DNA from: Defluviicoccus vanus
GTDB taxonomy: Bacteria; Pseudomonadota; Alphaproteobacteria; Rhodospirillales; Defluviicoccaceae
Assembly (NCBI RefSeq): GCF_014672695.1
Contig: NZ_CP053923.1
Coordinates: forward strand, 1,128,428 to 1,135,572
Reading direction: 5' to 3'
Length of the DNA: 7,145 nt
A program made the translations under genes and the position numbers. Below, piece after piece: positions 4,991-7,145 of the stretch (position 1 is the stretch's first letter; each line of letters begins with the position of its first letter). The notes under the pieces were generated by a model, which was given only the letters and a program-made list of their open reading frames with translations, ran no database searches and was not told the origin of the DNA.

Positions 4991-6916
4991 TTGACCGAGC
5001 CCAGTAAAACACCGCTCCTCGATCGCATTAATGATCCCGCGGATTTGCGCAAATTTCCCGAGGATCAGCTGCAGAAGCTGGCAGACGAATTGCGTCAGGA
5101 GACAGTACGCTTCGTTTCGTTTACCGGCGGTCATCTTGGAGCGAGCCTGGGCGTTATCGAACTGACCCTGGCGTTGCACTACGTGTTCAATACGCCGCAG
5201 GACAAACTGCTCTGGGACGTTGGTCACCAGTCCTACCCGCACAAGATTTTGACCGGCCGGCGTAGCCGCATGCCCACCCTGCGTCAGGGCAACGGCCTCT
5301 CCGGTTTCACCAAGCGGTCGGAAAGCGTTTACGATCCCTTCGGCGCGGCGCACACCTCCACGTCCATTTCCGCCGCGCTCGGTATGGCAGTGGCGCGCGA
5401 CTTTCAGGGCCAGGACCATGACGTGATCGCCGTCATCGGCGACGGCGCCATGAGCGCCGGTATGGCCTACGAGGCGATGAACAACGCCGGGTCGATGAAC
5501 TCGCGGCTGATCGTCATCCTCAACGACAACGACATGTCGATCGCCCCGCCTGTCGGTGCGATGAGCGCCTACCTGTCGAAGCTGATCTCCTCCAAGCCCT
5601 ACCGCTCGATCCGCCACGTTCTTGCCGAACTGGCGAAGAAGTTCCCGCGCGGCTTGGAAGTGGCGGCACGCAAGGCGGAGGAATACGCCCGCGGCCTCGT
5701 TACCGGCGGCACGCTGTTTGAGGAATTGGGTTTCTTCTATGTCGGGCCCATCGACGGCCACAACTTCGAGCACCTGCTGCCGGTGTTGAAGAACCTGCGC
5801 GACGACCGTGAGGCGGGTCCGGTGCTGGTGCACGTGGTCACCAAAAAGGGCCATGGCTATCCGCCGGCCGAGAAGTCGGCCGACAAGTACCACGGCGTCG
5901 GTCGGTTCAACGTGCTGACCGGCGAGCAGGTCAAGGTGCGCGCCAACGCACCGAGCTATACCGACACCTTCGCCCGTGGGCTGATCAAGGAAGCCGAGCA
6001 CGACGACAAGATCGTCGCCATCACCGCGGCGATGCCCGCCGGGACTGGCCTCGACAAGTTCGGCGCTCGCTTCCCGGACCGCTGCTTCGACGTGGGTATC
6101 GCCGAACAGCATGCGGTGACCTTTGCCGCCGGCCTCGCCTGCGAGGGCTTCAAGCCGTTTACCGCCATCTACTCCACGTTCCTGCAGCGGGCCTACGATC
6201 AGGTGGCGCACGACGTCGCTCTGCAGTCGTTGCCAGTGCGCTTCGCCTTGGATCGTGCCGGTCTCGTCGGTGCCGACGGCGCAACCCATGCCGGCGCCTT
6301 CGATCTCGCCTACATGTGTTGCCTGCCACGGATGATCGTCATGGCCGCCGGCGACGAGGCGGATTTGATGCACATGGTGGCGACGGCGGTGGCGATCGAC
6401 GATCGGCCGTCGGCGTTCCGCTATCCGCGTGGCGAAGGCCTGGGCGTCGACATGCCGGAGCGCGGCATCCCGCTCGAGATCGGCAAGGGCCGCATCCTGC
6501 GCGAGGGCACCTCGATCGCCATTCTCAGCATTGGCACCCGCCTCAAGGAGGCGCTGAAGGCAGCGGACGAGTTGGCGGCACGCGGGCTGTCAACCACGGT
6601 TGCCGACGCGCGCTTCGCCAAGCCGTTGGACCACGACCTGATCCGCCTCCTGGCGCGCAATCATCCGGTGCTGATCACCGTCGAAGAGGGTACGGCTGGC
6701 GGCTTCGCCGCGCATGTCATGCAGTTCATGGCGACCGATGGCCTGCTCGACAACGGCCTGAAGTTCCGGCCGATGGTGCTGCCCGACATCTACATCGATC
6801 AGGACAAGCCAGAAACGCAGTACGACATCGCCGGCCTGAATGCCTCGCAGATCGTCGGCACGGCGCTGGCGGCGCTCGGTCAACTGAAAGACGCGGCGGC
6901 CGCCGTCCGCGCCTGA
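4991..6916 (+). CDS. dxs: 1-deoxy-D-xylulose-5-phosphate synthase
   Basis: This cytoplasmic, thiamine-diphosphate- and Mg-dependent enzyme joins pyruvate and glyceraldehyde-3-phosphate to DXP, the first step of the MEP isoprenoid pathway and a branch to thiamine and pyridoxal. At 641 residues it is of full length. Seen are FTGGHLGASLG with H48, WDVGHQSYPHKILTGR with H79, the thiamine motif GDGAMSAGMAYEAMNN (from 150) ending at NDND (178-181), GPIDGHN (252-258), and the linker DKYHGVGRF. The pyrimidine-domain motif VGIAEQHAVTFAAGLA follows, with catalytic E372. FLQRAYDQ (R400) and DRAGLVGADGATHAG (D429, H433) match the phosphate-substrate residues of E. coli Dxs. The third transketolase-like domain, from about 500, is intact. 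The start is TTG behind a perfect Shine-Dalgarno. The gene follows ispA, so two steps of the same route are joined in one transcript. Confidence 0.97.
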   Translation: MTEPSKTPLLDRINDPADLRKFPEDQLQKLADELRQETVRFVSFTGGHLGASLGVIELTLALHYVFNTPQDKLLWDVGHQSYPHKILTGRRSRMPTLRQGNGLSGFTKRSESVYDPFGAAHTSTSISAALGMAVARDFQGQDHDVIAVIGDGAMSAGMAYEAMNNAGSMNSRLIVILNDNDMSIAPPVGAMSAYLSKLISSKPYRSIRHVLAELAKKFPRGLEVAARKAEEYARGLVTGGTLFEELGFFYVGPIDGHNFEHLLPVLKNLRDDREAGPVLVHVVTKKGHGYPPAEKSADKYHGVGRFNVLTGEQVKVRANAPSYTDTFARGLIKEAEHDDKIVAITAAMPAGTGLDKFGARFPDRCFDVGIAEQHAVTFAAGLACEGFKPFTAIYSTFLQRAYDQVAHDVALQSLPVRFALDRAGLVGADGATHAGAFDLAYMCCLPRMIVMAAGDEADLMHMVATAVAIDDRPSAFRYPRGEGLGVDMPERGIPLEIGKGRILREGTSIAILSIGTRLKEALKAADELAARGLSTTVADARFAKPLDHDLIRLLARNHPVLITVEEGTAGGFAAHVMQFMATDGLLDNGLKFRPMVLPDIYIDQDKPETQYDIAGLNASQIVGTALAALGQLKDAAAAVRA

Positions 6917-6938
6917 GGCGCATGAACCCTCACCCTAC

Positions 6939-6962
6939 CCCTCTCCCGCCAGCGGGAGAGGG
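6939..6962. repeat. REP-like GC-rich palindrome between dxs and tlyA
   Basis: CCCTCTCCCGC (6939-6949) and GCGGGAGAGGG (6952-6962) are perfect 11-bp arms around CA. The flanking CCCTCACCCTACC is typical of a dispersed intergenic palindrome I know from many proteobacterial genomes. It begins 22 nt after the dxs stop. No T-run follows; it may still stabilise the dxs mRNA 3' end or weaken read-through. Confidence 0.75.
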
Positions 6963-6993
6963 AGGCGGCCGCAGTGCAGCGGGAAGCTGAGGG

Positions 6994-7145
6994 ATGCCGG
7001 CTAAGGGAAAGCTTCGGGTCGATCAGTTGCTGGTCGAGCGTGGTTTGGCAGAAAGCCGATCCCGGGCGCAGGCGTTGATCCTTGCCGGGGTTGTTTTCAG
7101 CGGTGACCGGCGGGTGGCGAAGGCAGGTGATCTGCTCGCCGGCGA
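6994..7145 (+). CDS. tlyA: TlyA-family rRNA methyltransferase / hemolysin A family, N-terminal part (3' end outside the window)
   Basis: Fifty codons are visible from ATG at 6994: a short basic lead MPAKGK, then LRVDQLLVERGLAESRSRAQALILAGVVFSGDRRVAKAGDLL. This is an S4 RNA-binding domain with the R-x-D-x-L-L-V-E-R-G-L motif typical of TlyA rather than of RluA or tyrosyl-tRNA synthetase. TlyA proteins carry a C-terminal FtsJ-like methyltransferase domain and 2'-O-methylate cytidines of 16S and/or 23S rRNA; older annotations call them hemolysins. That domain lies beyond the window, so completeness cannot be judged. A modest ribosome site, GGGAAG at 6981-6986, is 7 nt upstream. The gene follows dxs on the same strand after a palindromic repeat. 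The dxs-tlyA order is common in alphaproteobacteria and supports the call. Confidence 0.85.
   Translation, partial: MPAKGKLRVDQLLVERGLAESRSRAQALILAGVVFSGDRRVAKAGDLLAG

Noticed and set aside
4976..6373. 465-residue open frame antisense to dxs
   Set aside because: It is the complement of a high-GC coding gene, reading rich in Arg, His, Gly and Val with no recognisable domain. Dxs on the other strand is unambiguous.
1..7145. CRISPR array, tRNA, rRNA, insertion sequence or attachment site
   Set aside because: I saw no regularly spaced repeats, no tRNA-like or rRNA-like sequence, and no transposase or integrase reading frame on either strand.

Overview
The window looks like chromosomal DNA of a GC-rich alphaproteobacterium, probably near the Rhodospirillales. 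The evidence is an EipB-type (DUF1849) envelope protein, the block deacetylase-xseB-ispA-dxs-tlyA, high-GC codon use, and frequent GTG/TTG starts behind Shine-Dalgarno sites. The lineage is inferred from gene content and remembered family sequences; no search was run.

Layout. (1) 2-418, plus strand: C-terminal part of an EipB/DUF1849 periplasmic envelope-integrity protein. (2) 1389 down to 313, minus strand: a ROK-family fructokinase very like E. coli Mak. Its 3' end has apparently lost its normal stop through a 2-bp frame change and now runs antisense into the EipB gene. (3) 1837-1469, minus strand: an ArsR-type repressor with the two cysteines, 66 residues apart, of the persulfide sensors BigR and SqrR. 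(4) A 223-nt divergent control region carrying a candidate operator palindrome. (5) 2061-2306, plus strand: a TusA-like sulfur carrier. (6) A 242-nt gap with overlapping inverted repeats. (7) 2549-3478, plus strand: a complete class II HDAC-like amidohydrolase with all zinc ligands. (8) A 298-nt gap with several dyads and a candidate promoter. (9) An isoprenoid operon on the plus strand: xseB, ispA, dxs. (10) A GC-rich REP-like palindrome, then the first 50 codons of tlyA, cut off by the window end.

Functionally there are two themes. The ArsR-tusA pair suggests a small reactive-sulfur module, in which a thiol-switch repressor faces a sulfur-transfer protein. The xseB-ispA-dxs block is a conserved core cluster: Dxs makes 1-deoxy-xylulose-5-phosphate, the entry to the MEP pathway, IspA condenses the resulting C5 units to farnesyl diphosphate, and XseB is the small subunit of exonuclease VII. 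No mobile element, CRISPR array, tRNA or rRNA gene was seen. I found no wholly new system. The most interesting signals are the BigR/SqrR-like sensor facing tusA and the broken 3' end of the fructokinase gene.
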